This document shows positions 1 to 7,571 of a stretch of DNA of 29,043 bases, one piece after another; position 1 is the first letter of the stretch; every line of letters begins with the position of its first letter. The position numbers and the translations under genes were made by a program. The DNA comes from Chloroflexota bacterium (lineage in GTDB: Bacteria; Chloroflexota; Anaerolineae; Promineifilales; Promineifilaceae), in the NCBI GenBank assembly GCA_020353135.1, contig CP070688.1:3462252-3491294 (forward strand), read 5' to 3'. Below the pieces are notes generated by a model that was not told where the DNA came from, searched no databases, and worked only from the letters and a program-made list of their open reading frames with translations.

Positions 1-328
1 ACGAAAAGTGAAGTCGACCATCCTCGTCCCTAACCATTGCAGATGATTCACGGCAAGAGTCAATCCTCTGGCGAACTCCGGTCGCAGTCCCTGATGAGTT
101 ATTTCAGTACATTTGTAAGGAAGGGCACAGTAGTTCTCGCCATCCTGGGATACCGTAGGTTCAAGGTAACAAAGTTACTTCTCCTCCTCCCTCCTTAACG
201 GCACAGCAAGCAGTAGGAAGGCTCCCAACCCCCAGGGAGCCTTTCTGCTATTTGGCTCCAGCTAAGTTTCGAACCGGCTGTGACAATTTACTTGACAATA
301 GCCGGAGATCTATCGGGCATGCACGCGG
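1..328. other. Gene-free left edge of the window
   Basis: I see no convincing coding region here. All three plus frames hit stops within the first 45 bases, so at most the last few codons of a plus-strand gene could enter from the left. The stretch contains a short inverted repeat (GTAAC, 3-nt loop, GTTAC, near 166-178), a pyrimidine-rich run (about 178-195) and the strong hairpin listed separately. An 85-residue open frame starting at 252 lies mostly over the 3' end of the aldehyde oxidoreductase gene in antisense and has no ribosome site, so I did not call it. Confidence 0.6.
218..243 (+). terminator. Hairpin, possible intrinsic terminator
   Basis: The arms AAGGCTCCC (218-226) and GGGAGCCTT (235-243) form a perfect 9-bp stem around an 8-nt C-rich loop. 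On the plus strand the stem is followed by a loose T-rich run (TTCTGCTATTT). On the minus strand the following bases are CCTACTG, with no T-run. It therefore fits best as the terminator of a plus-strand gene lying left of the window. It also sits about 85 nt beyond the stop of the minus-strand oxidoreductase and could act weakly there. The U-tract is imperfect, so termination is an inference. Confidence 0.5.
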
Positions 329-2026
329 TCAGGAATCGTCGAAGATAGCGTCCAGTTCGTTCTCGCCAACGTCAAAAACGGTGTTAAACGGCGGAAGTTG
401 TTCCTGGGTCATCCATTCAGGCAATCGATCGTCTGCGGCCGTAAATCCAGCGCGACAGTTAAATTCGCGTTCCAGGGCGATAGTTTTTCGCCCTAGGTCG
501 CTCAGGTAATTCTCATCAACGCCCCAATTGTAGCGGCCGTTAACCAGATCGCGAGTGAGCGTGGCGTCAAGGCCGAAACCGCCGAAGATGCAGGCGCCCA
601 GGGAGTCATAGCCGGCCATCTTAAACTGTGTTGTCCGCGACAAATCGACCTGGCCTTCCGGTTTCAAGTGATCGATCTGGGCTCGAATCGTAAGGCCGCT
701 GGTGTGGTCGGCGCCTTGGGGCGACGTGGCATAGGTAACGCCGGTGCCTTTGATCGCTCTAGGGTCGTAGGCCGAGATAGCCTGGTTCTTGACCACTGGA
801 ATGCGCCGAATGCCGAGTACCTGGCCTGCGAGGGCCGCGCCATTGGCGATAATCCGGCCGAGTGGCGAACCTTCCCTCACTTCCTCCATCAGCCGCAATG
901 CCGCCTGGCCGTCGCCAAAGGTCATCAGGCCAGCTTCGGCCGCCACGCCGAGGGCCGCGCCCACGTCGATGGAATCGAGTCCCAGGTCGTTGGCGATGTC
1001 GTTCAGTTGGGCGATGATGTCAGGATCTTCGATGCCCAGATTAGAGCCCATCAGTCCGATGGTCTCATATTCCAGCGGCGTAACCAGCTTCTGACCATCT
1101 TCGTCGACGTAAATGTTCGAGCACTTGATGATGCAGCCAGCCATGCAGGCGTGGGATATGTCGCCGCCGCGGCTTTCGTTCACGATCCGGATTGTTTCGC
1201 CGCTGATGGCCTCGGCCGCCTCAAATGTACCTGAAGAGAAATTGCGGGTCGGCATGCCGCCGCGTGTGTTGCACATGTTGACCATGGCCGCGGTGCCGTA
1301 TTCAGTGTAGACCTCGCTCGTCTGCGGATGTTCTTGAAGCGCCTTGAGATAGCGACGGGAGGCGTCTTCAAAGAGCGCCGGATCGCGAACGGCTGGTTTC
1401 TTACTGCGTGGTTTGTCGAAGACCACGGCCTTTAGTCGCTTGGCGCCCATGACGGCGCCTAGGCCGCCGCGGGCCGATTTGCGGGTCAGGTTGCGGTCTT
1501 TGTCGATGTGGGTAATGCCGGCCGCCCGCTGAAGTCGCTCGCCGGCTGGACCGATGGCCGAGATGCCGATCTTGTCGTCAAAGCGTTCGCGCAGGCGTTG
1601 GCCAGTTGCGTGCAAACCAAGGCCAACTAGGTCGTCGGCCGGTTCAAAGCGGGTGCCGGACTGGCTGACATAGAGCAACTTCCAGCCGCCCCCGAGCGGC
1701 GGCATGCCCTCTACGATGAGAGCAAAGAGGTCTAGCCAGGCCAAGCGCATGCCGGTGGTCCCGCCGGCAATGGCTTCCTTCACGCCGCCAGTCAAGGGGC
1801 TCTTGCCGCCCAGCGAGATGCGGTCAATGCTGGACAACATGTGGCCAACGAGCAGACCCGGCGCCCAGATCAGCTTATTAAAAGGTCCGAGCGGGTCGCA
1901 CGTCGGCGGGACTTCGTCCAGCAAGAATCGAGCAACCAGCGCCCGCCCCCCGTATGGCAGCCAATCGTCAGGCACCTTCTCGTAAGTCACTTCGTCGGTG
2001 CTAACGTTGGCGCGCAATATCTTCAT
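329..2026 (-). CDS. Aldehyde:ferredoxin oxidoreductase family protein (tungsten/molybdenum)
   Basis: 565 residues, close to the usual ~600 of the AOR family, which oxidises aldehydes or related substrates with a bis-pterin W/Mo cofactor and passes electrons through a [4Fe-4S] cluster, normally to ferredoxin. The N-terminal domain has the expected glycine-rich pterin-binding stretch (SLGGKSPLTGG, about residues 71-81). Cluster cysteines are C294, C298 and C302 in CMAGCIIKC, with the fourth at C479 (LGACIFGG). A typical AYDPRAIKGTGVTYATS block lies at about 419-435. The first spacing is CX3C rather than the CX2C of the Pyrococcus enzyme. Start: a GTG nine bases upstream also keeps the frame, but AGGAG ends 8 nt before the ATG at 2026, so I chose the ATG. 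No ferredoxin, cofactor-synthesis or partner-subunit gene is adjacent, so substrate and electron acceptor are unknown. It is monocistronic as far as can be seen. Confidence 0.93.
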   Translation of the reverse strand: MKILRANVSTDEVTYEKVPDDWLPYGGRALVARFLLDEVPPTCDPLGPFNKLIWAPGLLVGHMLSSIDRISLGGKSPLTGGVKEAIAGGTTGMRLAWLDLFALIVEGMPPLGGGWKLLYVSQSGTRFEPADDLVGLGLHATGQRLRERFDDKIGISAIGPAGERLQRAAGITHIDKDRNLTRKSARGGLGAVMGAKRLKAVVFDKPRSKKPAVRDPALFEDASRRYLKALQEHPQTSEVYTEYGTAAMVNMCNTRGGMPTRNFSSGTFEAAEAISGETIRIVNESRGGDISHACMAGCIIKCSNIYVDEDGQKLVTPLEYETIGLMGSNLGIEDPDIIAQLNDIANDLGLDSIDVGAALGVAAEAGLMTFGDGQAALRLMEEVREGSPLGRIIANGAALAGQVLGIRRIPVVKNQAISAYDPRAIKGTGVTYATSPQGADHTSGLTIRAQIDHLKPEGQVDLSRTTQFKMAGYDSLGACIFGGFGLDATLTRDLVNGRYNWGVDENYLSDLGRKTIALEREFNCRAGFTAADDRLPEWMTQEQLPPFNTVFDVGENELDAIFDDS

Positions 2027-2034
2027 AGGGGGCA

Positions 2035-2039
2035 CTCCT
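2035..2039 (-). promoter_or_regulatory. Ribosome binding site deciding the oxidoreductase start
   Basis: AGGAG on the minus strand lies 8 nt upstream of ATG at 2026. The alternative in-frame GTG (2033-2035) overlaps this motif and so cannot use it. The ATG is therefore the likely start. Confidence 0.75.
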
Positions 2040-2103
2040 AATAGTCCTCATCGATTCTTACGCCGGCAAGTTGAAGGGCGAGTATAGTTACGTTATCAGA
2101 CGA

Positions 2104-2109
2104 ATTATA
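2104..2109 (-). promoter_or_regulatory. Possible -10 element for the oxidoreductase gene
   Basis: TATAAT reads on the minus strand about 80 nt upstream of the oxidoreductase ATG. No convincing -35 hexamer stands 16-18 nt further upstream. A second weaker candidate, TATACT, lies closer to the gene (about 2082-2087). The assignment rests only on the -10 match. Confidence 0.3.
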
Positions 2110-2262
2110 TGTCGTCGTCTTTAGCCCGGCACGTTAATCCAACCGGCCATTTCCGGTCAATGATCGCCTTCCCGCATGCCAGACGACGGCAGAACCCTGG
2201 TCGACGGCAATTCTATTTGGTTGCGGTGCGACGGGTAAGCAGTGCTGGACCATGCTCTCCGT

Positions 2263-2278
2263 CCGGCGATAACGCCGG
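2263..2278 (-). terminator. Hairpin downstream of the thioesterase gene
   Basis: CCGGCG, loop ATAA, CGCCGG: a perfect 6-bp GC stem about 20 nt past the thioesterase stop. No T-run follows on the minus strand, so it is at best a non-canonical terminator or an mRNA 3' end stabiliser. Confidence 0.3.
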
Positions 2279-2296
2279 CGGCCGGTTACATCTAGC

Positions 2297-2830
2297 CTAA
2301 GATCCGCTTTGTTCGACAGTCGGCGGCGAGGTAGCGGACTTCATCGCCGTTAGCTCGGCCGGCGTGAGTATCGCGAAAGTAGCTGTCGCACTGGCAATGA
2401 GGATCTCGGCCTGGGTGACGCGGCACTGTACGGTGATAGTTCGTTGGCCATGATGAATGACTTCGGCATGGGCGAGGATTTTGCCCAGCCGGGCCGGGCC
2501 GTGGTAGCGAATCTGCATGTCCTGGGTCAGGATGCGCGGCTCACCCACGGCCGATGAAGCCGCGCCGCCGCAAGCCGAATCGGCCAATGAAAAGGCTACG
2601 CCGCCATGGGCAATGCCGTGCGGATTTAGTAAGTGATGCTTGACCTCTAGAGATGCAGTGCAACGGCCAGCGGTCATTCCGTCGAACGATATGCCCAAGA
2701 GCTGAGCAAATGCCCCGGCTTTGGCAGGCGCGTTACCAATGGCCCGTAGTGCGGCCAAGGCCACAACGCCATCATTAAACGTCAGGGTATCTACAAGCGT
2801 ATGGGATTGGGCGATCACATCTTCGATCAA
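2297..2830 (-). CDS. PaaI-type hotdog-fold acyl-CoA thioesterase
   Basis: About 177 residues. The central part matches the PaaI/4HBT hotdog family, which hydrolyses (hydroxy)phenylacetyl- or other acyl-CoA thioesters in the cytoplasm. The signature is NPHGIAHGGVAFSLADSACG: the HGG turn followed by the long central helix with LADSA, where PaaI enzymes place their catalytic Asp. The following strands (VGEPRILTQDMQIRYHGPAR and RTITVQCRV) are also typical. The first ~50 residues are an extra, family-variable N-terminus. Start: a GTG at 2866 is in frame, but AAGGAGG lies 5 nt upstream of the TTG at 2830, so I chose the TTG. No phenylacetate-degradation gene is nearby, so the physiological substrate is unknown. 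A decayed copy of this gene's 5' end lies at about 5302-5380, on the other side of the neighbouring glycosyltransferase gene. Confidence 0.85.
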   Translation of the reverse strand: MIEDVIAQSHTLVDTLTFNDGVVALAALRAIGNAPAKAGAFAQLLGISFDGMTAGRCTASLEVKHHLLNPHGIAHGGVAFSLADSACGGAASSAVGEPRILTQDMQIRYHGPARLGKILAHAEVIHHGQRTITVQCRVTQAEILIASATATFAILTPAELTAMKSATSPPTVEQSGS

Positions 2831-2835
2831 GGCTT

Positions 2836-2842
2836 CCTCCTT
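2836..2842 (-). promoter_or_regulatory. Ribosome binding site deciding the thioesterase start
   Basis: AAGGAGG on the minus strand, 5 nt from the TTG at 2830, is one of the strongest Shine-Dalgarno matches in the window. It lies inside the open frame if the upstream GTG (2866) is used, which argues for the TTG. Confidence 0.7.
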
Positions 2843-2941
2843 TGTCAACGACAACAGTGGGCCCACTACACTTGCCTAATACGATAAATAGTGGGTGAAG
2901 GTGACATTGTAATGAGGCACCGATACGAGCCGTAGTAACAT

Positions 2942-5215
2942 CTATTTTGAGTAATTGCCCTCCCAGAAGAGTCGTGGCGACTCCCAGCCGCCCCAATCGC
3001 CGACGCCGTCCCCGGCCGGCCCATCTTCTGCAGCCAACATCAGTGTAATCTCTTTGCCAGCGTAGTTGGCTAATGACACCTGAACGGGCAGCCAGTCGTG
3101 GTCGCTCTCGTCGTTGGCCACGTGCTGGCGAAATAGCTCGACGACCGGTCTGCCTTTCTCCTGAATTGTGACGAGAAATGTGACGCCGTCTCCACCCCAC
3201 GGCCAGCTCTGTGGATCCAGGGCAACTCGGGTTAGCAGTTCTACGGGCTCATCTGGAAGGGCAAGTTCGAAACTCACGGATGCCGGCGGATGGGTGAGGA
3301 TCACCTCACCCCAGTCGCCATTGTGGGGCATCGTGAAGGTACGTGACTCAACAGGCTCCGGAGCCTCGTTTTGGCTGATTGTTACATCGCCAACAGAAAA
3401 CGATTCGAGCAAATCGACATGTGTCATTACTTCGAGAGAGAGCTCATGCTTGTGATCGTACTTGAGTAGTTCAGCCGCCAGCAAACGAGCTTCATCTGTC
3501 ACTCCACGATCCACAAGTTGACGAAGCAGCTGAGCAAACTCCTCGGCATTGTGATCGCCAATTGCTGAAGAATCAGGGCATTTTTCGCTCAAATCGGCTA
3601 TTTGGTCCATGATTTTGTCTTGATCGCCGGCCGAGACGTAAAAAGAAACCAGGTCCCTCGCCATCCGGCACCCAGGAACGGGAAAAATGGCCATGGGTAC
3701 GATTCGCTCGTAGAGAGCGACCAGAGCCTGCACCGCATCTTCCTGCTCCTGAGGGTGCAGCAAGAATAGCCCATTGCTAAAGCGACTGACGCCAGAATCG
3801 CCAACGCCTTCCTCAGCTACGAAGCCCGAAAGCCAGACTGCGGCCCAAACATCATCGTCCACGCGTTCTGAACCGTCGAGGATTGCCGAAACCCTTTTGT
3901 GCCCAGACATATATTGAAAAGATTTCGTCGTCCGATTCAGGTAATAAGGCAGGCTTGTCGTAACCATATTGAAGCCAACGGTCGTAGGGCTTAGACCGAG
4001 CACAATGGCCCCGTCTTGGGCTTGATCGTCGAGATGATTGGCCATCCCACGCCAGTCCTGGAATTGTTGCTCATACTCGCTCTGAAGGAGAGGCGCTGTC
4101 AACAGAATAAGGAGCGCACCTACGATTAATGAACCGGCTACATATATCCCCTGCCCAGACGACGGCCGAAGCTCGGAAAGCCACTTTAGAATTGCATCGA
4201 TAGCGACTGCAGACAGAATCAGATACATGGGCAACATGTGGATGATGTAGCGTATGTTGGGAATCCTAGCCGTCTGTAACAAAGCTATGAGGGCAAAGGG
4301 CAATACGAGGGCGGCCAGTGACAAGACAGCCAGCAGAAAGGCTCGCCGTCGGAGCAATATAAGAAAACCCGCCGCAGCCAGGCCAGCGAACAGTACGGGA
4401 AGTGGATCTGCGCGAAAGCCAAAATCGCTGTAAGCGGCGTTTAGCCACTGCGTCACAGGAGCAACCCCAGTATAGAATCCGCGAACAGAGGTATCGCCCA
4501 CGTTTCTCGAGAAGGCTTGCTCGATCTTGGCAGAGATTGGCAGGAAAAGCACTGCGACCGCCACAGCAGCAGCAATCGGATAGACAAGCAGTAATCTTCG
4601 TCTTCTTGCCAATTGGATCGCCATCCATATGGCAATAAACACGGCCTGGGAGGCCACCACAAGAAAGGCCCCGTAGTGAGTATACAGATTCAACGAGACC
4701 GCAATGGCGTAAGCCGCCCAGTGCTTGGCAGAGGGGCGCGAAAGAGCCAGGTAAAGGAACAGGTACGATGCGAGCGAGAAGAGCATCAGTAGAGCATAGT
4801 GCCTGGCCATTTGGGAAAAGCGTAAGTGAACGGGCGCCAAAGCCAACAAGAAGGCCGCCCAGAATCCAACCATTGGCCAGCCAAGGATTCGGCCAAAGGC
4901 AATCATCGTAGGTATGGCCAGCACGCCGGCAATTAGCGATGGCAAGCGAACCAAGAACTCATTGTTGCCAATCTGTTGCAGAATGCCGTATGTGACAATG
5001 TACAGCAAGGGCGGATGGTCACGGACACTGTGGACGGCAGCTAGACCTTTCGATGCGTCCTTGACCGTGATTATTTCAACGATCCAGAAGCTGTCGCCAG
5101 CCAAGACATGAAGGCGAACAAAAAAGGCGAGAAGGATGAGCAATATACTCATCACAAGATGGCATGGGGGTATTTTCCTAGATGTCAAAGCGCCAGGGTC
5201 TCTCATAATCTGCAT
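2942..5215 (-). CDS. GT39-like (GT-C fold) membrane glycosyltransferase with C-terminal beta-sandwich
   Basis: About 757 residues from the ATG at 5215. It is a polytopic membrane protein of the dolichyl-phosphate-mannose-protein mannosyltransferase/ArnT type: a first membrane helix (ILLILLAFFVRLHVLAG), an extracytoplasmic loop, then DHPPLLYIVTYG and roughly ten further hydrophobic helices to about residue 390. The soluble C-terminal half ends in a probable carbohydrate-binding-like beta-sandwich (last ~150 residues, with DWLPVQVSLANYAGKEITL and DWGGWESPRL). Such proteins transfer sugars from lipid-phosphate donors outside the membrane. Oddity: the loop position where this family usually has W-x-D-E reads W-I-V-E, so the usual catalytic Asp seems to be Val. 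Start is uncertain: the open frame reaches a TTG at 5296 and other ATGs lie at 5206 and 5152, none with a good ribosome site. The frame upstream of 5215 runs into thioesterase-derived sequence. The acceptor is unknown. Confidence 0.8.
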   Translation of the reverse strand: MQIMRDPGALTSRKIPPCHLVMSILLILLAFFVRLHVLAGDSFWIVEIITVKDASKGLAAVHSVRDHPPLLYIVTYGILQQIGNNEFLVRLPSLIAGVLAIPTMIAFGRILGWPMVGFWAAFLLALAPVHLRFSQMARHYALLMLFSLASYLFLYLALSRPSAKHWAAYAIAVSLNLYTHYGAFLVVASQAVFIAIWMAIQLARRRRLLLVYPIAAAVAVAVLFLPISAKIEQAFSRNVGDTSVRGFYTGVAPVTQWLNAAYSDFGFRADPLPVLFAGLAAAGFLILLRRRAFLLAVLSLAALVLPFALIALLQTARIPNIRYIIHMLPMYLILSAVAIDAILKWLSELRPSSGQGIYVAGSLIVGALLILLTAPLLQSEYEQQFQDWRGMANHLDDQAQDGAIVLGLSPTTVGFNMVTTSLPYYLNRTTKSFQYMSGHKRVSAILDGSERVDDDVWAAVWLSGFVAEEGVGDSGVSRFSNGLFLLHPQEQEDAVQALVALYERIVPMAIFPVPGCRMARDLVSFYVSAGDQDKIMDQIADLSEKCPDSSAIGDHNAEEFAQLLRQLVDRGVTDEARLLAAELLKYDHKHELSLEVMTHVDLLESFSVGDVTISQNEAPEPVESRTFTMPHNGDWGEVILTHPPASVSFELALPDEPVELLTRVALDPQSWPWGGDGVTFLVTIQEKGRPVVELFRQHVANDESDHDWLPVQVSLANYAGKEITLMLAAEDGPAGDGVGDWGGWESPRLFWEGNYSK

Positions 5216-5301
5216 GTCTAGCCGTTGGTTGCTGGCGGCAGAACGTGGCCAGTTGATCAAGCGACTTATTATCTTTGCTGTCGATAGGATGGGCAACTAG
5301 G

Positions 5302-5380
5302 TTGGGAATAGAAGTCAATGAGTCGACCAGCGTCGGTTCTGAGCAATCATATCTTCGATCAAAGCTATCTTCTTTGAGAT
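5302..5380 (-). pseudogene. Decayed fragment of a second PaaI-type thioesterase 5' end
   Basis: Read on the minus strand, this stretch aligns with the first codons of the intact thioesterase gene (TTG at 2830). From GCTTTGATCGAAGATATGAT (starting 5365) I count about 38 identical positions in 54 columns with one single-base gap. It encodes ALIEDMIAQ, then after the gap TLVDSLT; the intact gene has ALIEDVIAQ and TLVDTLT. Most differences fall at third codon positions, as expected if both copies were once functional coding sequence that diverged before this one broke. The Shine-Dalgarno region has decayed from AAGGAGGAAG to AAAGAAGATAG. Similarity fades after about 25 codons, where the upstream part of the glycosyltransferase open frame begins. 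Alternative: a chance resemblance, which the codon pattern makes unlikely. Confidence 0.6.
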
Positions 5381-5452
5381 TATCAATTGGCACTGTCCGC
5401 GCCTTGGCCGATGCGCATCCCATTACCTCCCATTTATTGGCCAGACCTTACT

Positions 5453-5480
5453 TTGCCACATGCTCGGCATGTGCTATACA
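5453..5480 (+). promoter_or_regulatory. Candidate promoter with operator-like palindrome, for the GT-C membrane protein
   Basis: TTGCCA (5453-5458) and TATACA (5475-5480) are separated by 16 nt. The spacer is mostly occupied by a perfect inverted repeat, CACATGC-TCG-GCATGTG (5457-5473). A palindrome between -35 and -10 is a common place for a repressor site or a MerR-like activator site. The next plus-strand gene starts at 5578, about 90 nt downstream. No regulator gene is adjacent. All of this is inferred from motif positions. Confidence 0.4.
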
Positions 5481-5577
5481 CTGCGATATTCCGGTGGTCA
5501 TTCCCGTCCACAGTCTGGGCTCTGACGGGTAATCTTACAAATGATCGAAGTGCAATGCGCGGTCGTAAATCATTGTC

Positions 5578-7356
5578 ATGAAGTTGCTAAATAGATGCTT
5601 ATCAGGCCGGAACAAGCGGCTCGATGATTCGCGTCTCGTCAATTGGATTCGTAGAGATTGGGCCATCGTCGCGCTCTATCTGGTTGCAACCCTCATCATG
5701 ACCCATCCTTTGGCTATCCGTTTGGATGGACAAACACTGGCCAGGCGGGATCCAGATACTTTTGTGAAGTTATGGGACAGCTGGTGGCTGGTGAATAGGG
5801 CGTTTGCAGGTGAACCTTTGCTCCACACGAGTGATCTGTTTTATCCTCAAGGCGTCGATCTGTCTTTCCACAGTATTAGCTGGACCGTAGCCTTGGGCTC
5901 GTGGCCTATTTCGGCTCTCGTCGGCCAGATTGCGGCATATAACGTGACCATTCTGATCGCCGTCTTCACAACTGGCTATGCTGCCTACTTGCTGATCCGT
6001 CCAATGGTCAAACATCGAGCGGCCGCCTGGCTTGGTGGATTAGTCTACACATTTGCTCCCTATCATATTGCCCATTCGACAGCACATCCCGATCTTGTGC
6101 ACCTGGCAGCGGTTCCTCTGGCCTTGTTATCACTAACGCATGCAATCACCAGGAAGAAGCAATCGGCGGCGCTATGGGCTGGTATTGTGGTCGGAATCTC
6201 GGCGTTCACCAGCCTGTACATCATGGTTTTTACTTTGTTTACTCTACTGCTGATAATGCCCTGGTTGCTACTCGAGAAAGGCCGCTGGCGGGACAGACAG
6301 CTTTGGTCAGTCATTCTTATCTTTGGCGTTACCAGCGTCTTCGTCTTGGTAATTCGACTGGTGCCCATTTTCAGAAATCCTGATGCGCTGACGTCTTCCA
6401 TTGATGCGAAGTATACGGCCGCCAAGGACCAAACGGATCTTGCCGCGTTTGTGATCCCATCCCGGTTCAATCCGTATTTCCGGCCAGTGGTGAAAGAGAT
6501 CGCCAGTCGATTCCGCATGAACCACAAGTGGCCAGCCTACCTGGGCCTGATCCCGCTGCTATTGACTGCTGTAGCCGTGACCTGGAGACAGCGACGTCGC
6601 CAAGTGTTGCCCTGGTTTATTGCCGGTGTGGTCTTTGTGCTTTTAAGCCTGGGTCCGATCCTGAGATTCAACGGGCAGGTGTACGAATCGATACCCATGC
6701 CGGCCGGCGCCCTCACCTGGTTCCCGCCTGTACGCGCCGTCGGCCGGCCCGATTTCTTCGTCTTGGGTATCCTTTTACCCCTGGCGGTTTGTGCCGCTTA
6801 TGGGCTTGATCGAGTACTCATCGCTTTAGGTGAACATCGTCTGGCCAAGTTCTTTCTAGCCGTGGCCCTGACCGCCTTACTACTGTTTGAATTCTGGAAC
6901 GGACCTTTTCCTGTCGGCCCAGCGGCAGTTAACCCTTTCTTTCACCAGGTGGCAGCGGAAGAGGGCGAATTTGCTCTTATTCAGTTGCCAATGGGCCGCC
7001 AACTATCCAAGCCATACGTTTATCAGCAGACAGTGCACCAAAGACCAATCGTTGAAGGCCTTATCGCTCGAACGCCGAGCGAAGCATATCACTATATCGA
7101 GAATGACTACCTGCTTGACAGATGGCGTCGTCGTGTTGTACTGGAATGTACGCCGGAATCAGTAGAGGCGATCGAGCAATCTCTCGGACGACTAGTGATG
7201 GATGGCTTTCGTTACGTCATCGTTCATCGTCGACACGATGTCCAGGATGTATTCACTCCTTATCTTCCAGTTACCCCTGTCTATCAGGACAATGAATTGG
7301 CTGCATATGCCTTGGCCGACGTACTGTCTAACCCTCCTTGCCCGGCAGTGGAGTAG
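5578..7356 (+). CDS. Polytopic GT-C-like membrane protein, probable glycosyltransferase
   Basis: 592 residues with around eleven hydrophobic segments between about residue 29 and 440, then a soluble C-terminal part of ~150 residues. The first extracytoplasmic loop carries RRDPDTFVKLWDSWW (acidic D58 and D60) and FYPQGVDLSFHS. Next comes a membrane-embedded block, APYHIAHSTAHPDLVHLAAV. This layout is common in uncharacterised GT-C-fold glycosyltransferases using lipid-linked sugar donors. I do not recognise a characterised orthologue, so the call is family-level. The start ATG has no obvious Shine-Dalgarno sequence. The gene faces away from the GT39-like gene across a 360-nt gap that holds the thioesterase remnant and a candidate promoter. 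The two membrane transferases may act on the same cell-surface glycan, which is an inference from proximity only. Confidence 0.6.
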   Translation: MKLLNRCLSGRNKRLDDSRLVNWIRRDWAIVALYLVATLIMTHPLAIRLDGQTLARRDPDTFVKLWDSWWLVNRAFAGEPLLHTSDLFYPQGVDLSFHSISWTVALGSWPISALVGQIAAYNVTILIAVFTTGYAAYLLIRPMVKHRAAAWLGGLVYTFAPYHIAHSTAHPDLVHLAAVPLALLSLTHAITRKKQSAALWAGIVVGISAFTSLYIMVFTLFTLLLIMPWLLLEKGRWRDRQLWSVILIFGVTSVFVLVIRLVPIFRNPDALTSSIDAKYTAAKDQTDLAAFVIPSRFNPYFRPVVKEIASRFRMNHKWPAYLGLIPLLLTAVAVTWRQRRRQVLPWFIAGVVFVLLSLGPILRFNGQVYESIPMPAGALTWFPPVRAVGRPDFFVLGILLPLAVCAAYGLDRVLIALGEHRLAKFFLAVALTALLLFEFWNGPFPVGPAAVNPFFHQVAAEEGEFALIQLPMGRQLSKPYVYQQTVHQRPIVEGLIARTPSEAYHYIENDYLLDRWRRRVVLECTPESVEAIEQSLGRLVMDGFRYVIVHRRHDVQDVFTPYLPVTPVYQDNELAAYALADVLSNPPCPAVE

Positions 7357-7474
7357 TTGCTGAACTTAACCCTCCAAAGCTCTCACAGTTCTTGGCTTGA
7401 TAGCACATTCGCTCCCGTGGCTCGGGGTATGATCGAGGACCGCCATCATCTCGTGAATTAGGCCTAAAGGGTTA

Positions 7475-7506
7475 CTTTACGTAAAGCCCTAACAATGCTA
7501 TATTAT
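7475..7506 (+). promoter_or_regulatory. Candidate promoter and palindromic operator for the LysM lipoprotein gene
   Basis: A perfect 12-bp palindrome CTTTACGTAAAG (7475-7486), flanked by GGG and CCC, overlaps a -35-like TTTACG (7476-7481). TATATT follows 17 nt later (7499-7504), giving a plausible sigma-70-type promoter whose -35 is covered by a dimeric-repressor-like site. The ~60-nt leader contains a bulged CCCC/GGGG hairpin (about 7525-7550) before the ribosome site at 7560-7564. No regulator gene is adjacent. Confidence 0.45.
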
Positions 7507-7559
7507 GTAGCGATCCCAGAGGTAGTGCTCACCCCATTTTAGCGGGGCACAGTTGATAT

Positions 7560-7564
7560 GGAGG
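7560..7564 (+). promoter_or_regulatory. Ribosome binding site of the LysM lipoprotein
   Basis: GGAGG lies 7 nt before the ATG at 7572 and only 4 nt before an in-frame GTG at 7569. Spacing favours the ATG. Confidence 0.65.
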
Positions 7565-7571
7565 TAGTGTG

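Noticed and set aside
668..1234. 188-residue plus-strand open frame antisense to the oxidoreductase gene
   Set aside because: It lies wholly over conserved AOR coding sequence, has no ribosome site and no recognisable domain. It is an antisense shadow of GC-rich codons.
2775..3200. 141-residue minus-strand open frame between the thioesterase and GT39-like genes
   Set aside because: It overlaps both real genes in another frame and is Arg/Gly-rich shadow sequence without a ribosome site.
5178..5423. 81-residue minus-strand open frame starting near a GGGAGG motif, upstream of the GT39-like gene
   Set aside because: The motif is only 2 nt from the ATG, and the frame runs across the decayed thioesterase copy in a frame that matches it only after the single-base gap. 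It is better explained as part of the remnant.
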